NCBI GenBank assembly: GCA_012270635.1
Contig: JAAXHX010000183.1
Location: 1-5,034 of the forward strand
DNA from: Dehalococcoidia bacterium
GTDB taxonomy: Bacteria > Chloroflexota > Dehalococcoidia > Plut-88900
Length of the DNA stretch: 5,034 nucleotides
Direction: 5' to 3'
Shown here: piece by piece, positions 5,011 through 5,034 of the stretch
How the letters are laid out: every line of letters begins with the position of its first letter
Position numbering within the stretch: position 1 is the stretch's first letter
Notes under the pieces: generated by a model
Told to the model about the DNA's origin: nothing
Seen by the model: the letters and a program-made list of their open reading frames with translations, nothing else
Databases searched by the model: none
Program-made: the position numbers and the translations under genes

Positions 5011-5034
5011 ACCCACTCGATTGGATGAAGAGCC
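5011..5034 (-). repeat. ISL3 terminal inverted repeat, right (window edge)
   Basis: Reads GGCTCTTCATCCAATCGAGT plus GGGT from the minus strand. The window stops on its outermost base. Confidence 0.85.

Larger units (their letters stand above)
3637..5034 (-). mobile_element. ISL3-family insertion sequence, nearly intact
   Basis: The element is 1398 bp, normal for ISL3. Its imperfect 24-bp inverted repeats are 3637-3660 (GGGTCTTCATCGGTTTAAGT and on) and 5011-5034, which reads GGCTCTTCATCCAATCGAGT and on from the minus strand; 18 of 24 positions match. GGCTCTTC-type ends are characteristic of this family. One transposase gene fills the interior on the minus strand, stopping 4 bp from the left repeat. 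The usual 8-bp target duplication cannot be checked because the window ends at the repeat; the left flank is CCTTTTTT. Confidence 0.88.

Overview
The window is an insertion-sequence graveyard surrounding a short stretch of host genes. It holds three unrelated IS elements of different ages: a decayed IS1182-family copy on the left, a truncated IS3-family copy in the middle, and a nearly complete ISL3-family copy that ends exactly at the last base. Between the last two lie two adjacent minus-strand genes for small secreted lipoproteins. No RNA gene, CRISPR array or phage gene is visible. The IS relics are very GC-rich, while the lipoprotein genes and the spacer near 1585-1800 are clearly lower in GC. 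The IS types, high-GC relics and small lipoprotein genes would fit a halophilic Rhodothermota/Bacteroidota-type bacterium such as Salinibacter, but this is a weak guess because no taxonomic marker gene is present.

Layout. 25-1584: IS1182 relic bounded by 21-bp inverted repeats (18/21 matching) that start and end with CTAG. Its plus-strand transposase is recognisable almost end to end but carries two adjacent stops, two frameshifts and a changed catalytic Asp. 1585-1800: lower-GC spacer with nothing clear beyond a weak hairpin. 1801-2013: an unrecognised 70-residue minus-strand reading frame that abuts the IS3 left end. 2025 to about 2577: IS3 relic (left end, orfA with its Shine-Dalgarno sequence, and the start of orfB), scrambled across frames and missing its right part. 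2555-3085 and 3102-3558: lipoprotein genes A and B. 3637-5034: ISL3 element with 24-bp imperfect inverted repeats and a long transposase gene on the minus strand.

The main biological signal is the lipoprotein pair. Both proteins carry the lipid-attachment Cys at residue 17 followed by Asp-Ser-Ser. Both have four further cysteines with spacing 16-7-33 (A) or 16-7-35 (B), and both end in a DDG-x-x-T-x-x-PC motif. They look like tandem paralogues of an uncharacterised disulfide-bonded envelope protein. Gene B appears disabled, or mis-sequenced, by one extra base inside its signal-peptide codons. Gene A probably has a C-terminal tail altered by the IS3 junction.

The second signal is the mode of decay of the two plus-strand relics. 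They have a strongly G-rich coding strand, and the IS1182 frame stays aligned for about 650 nt despite very many substitutions, including TAC-to-TAG changes at two tyrosine codons. I found no convincing new defence or mobile system; the strongest candidates for follow-up are the lipoprotein family and the decay pattern.
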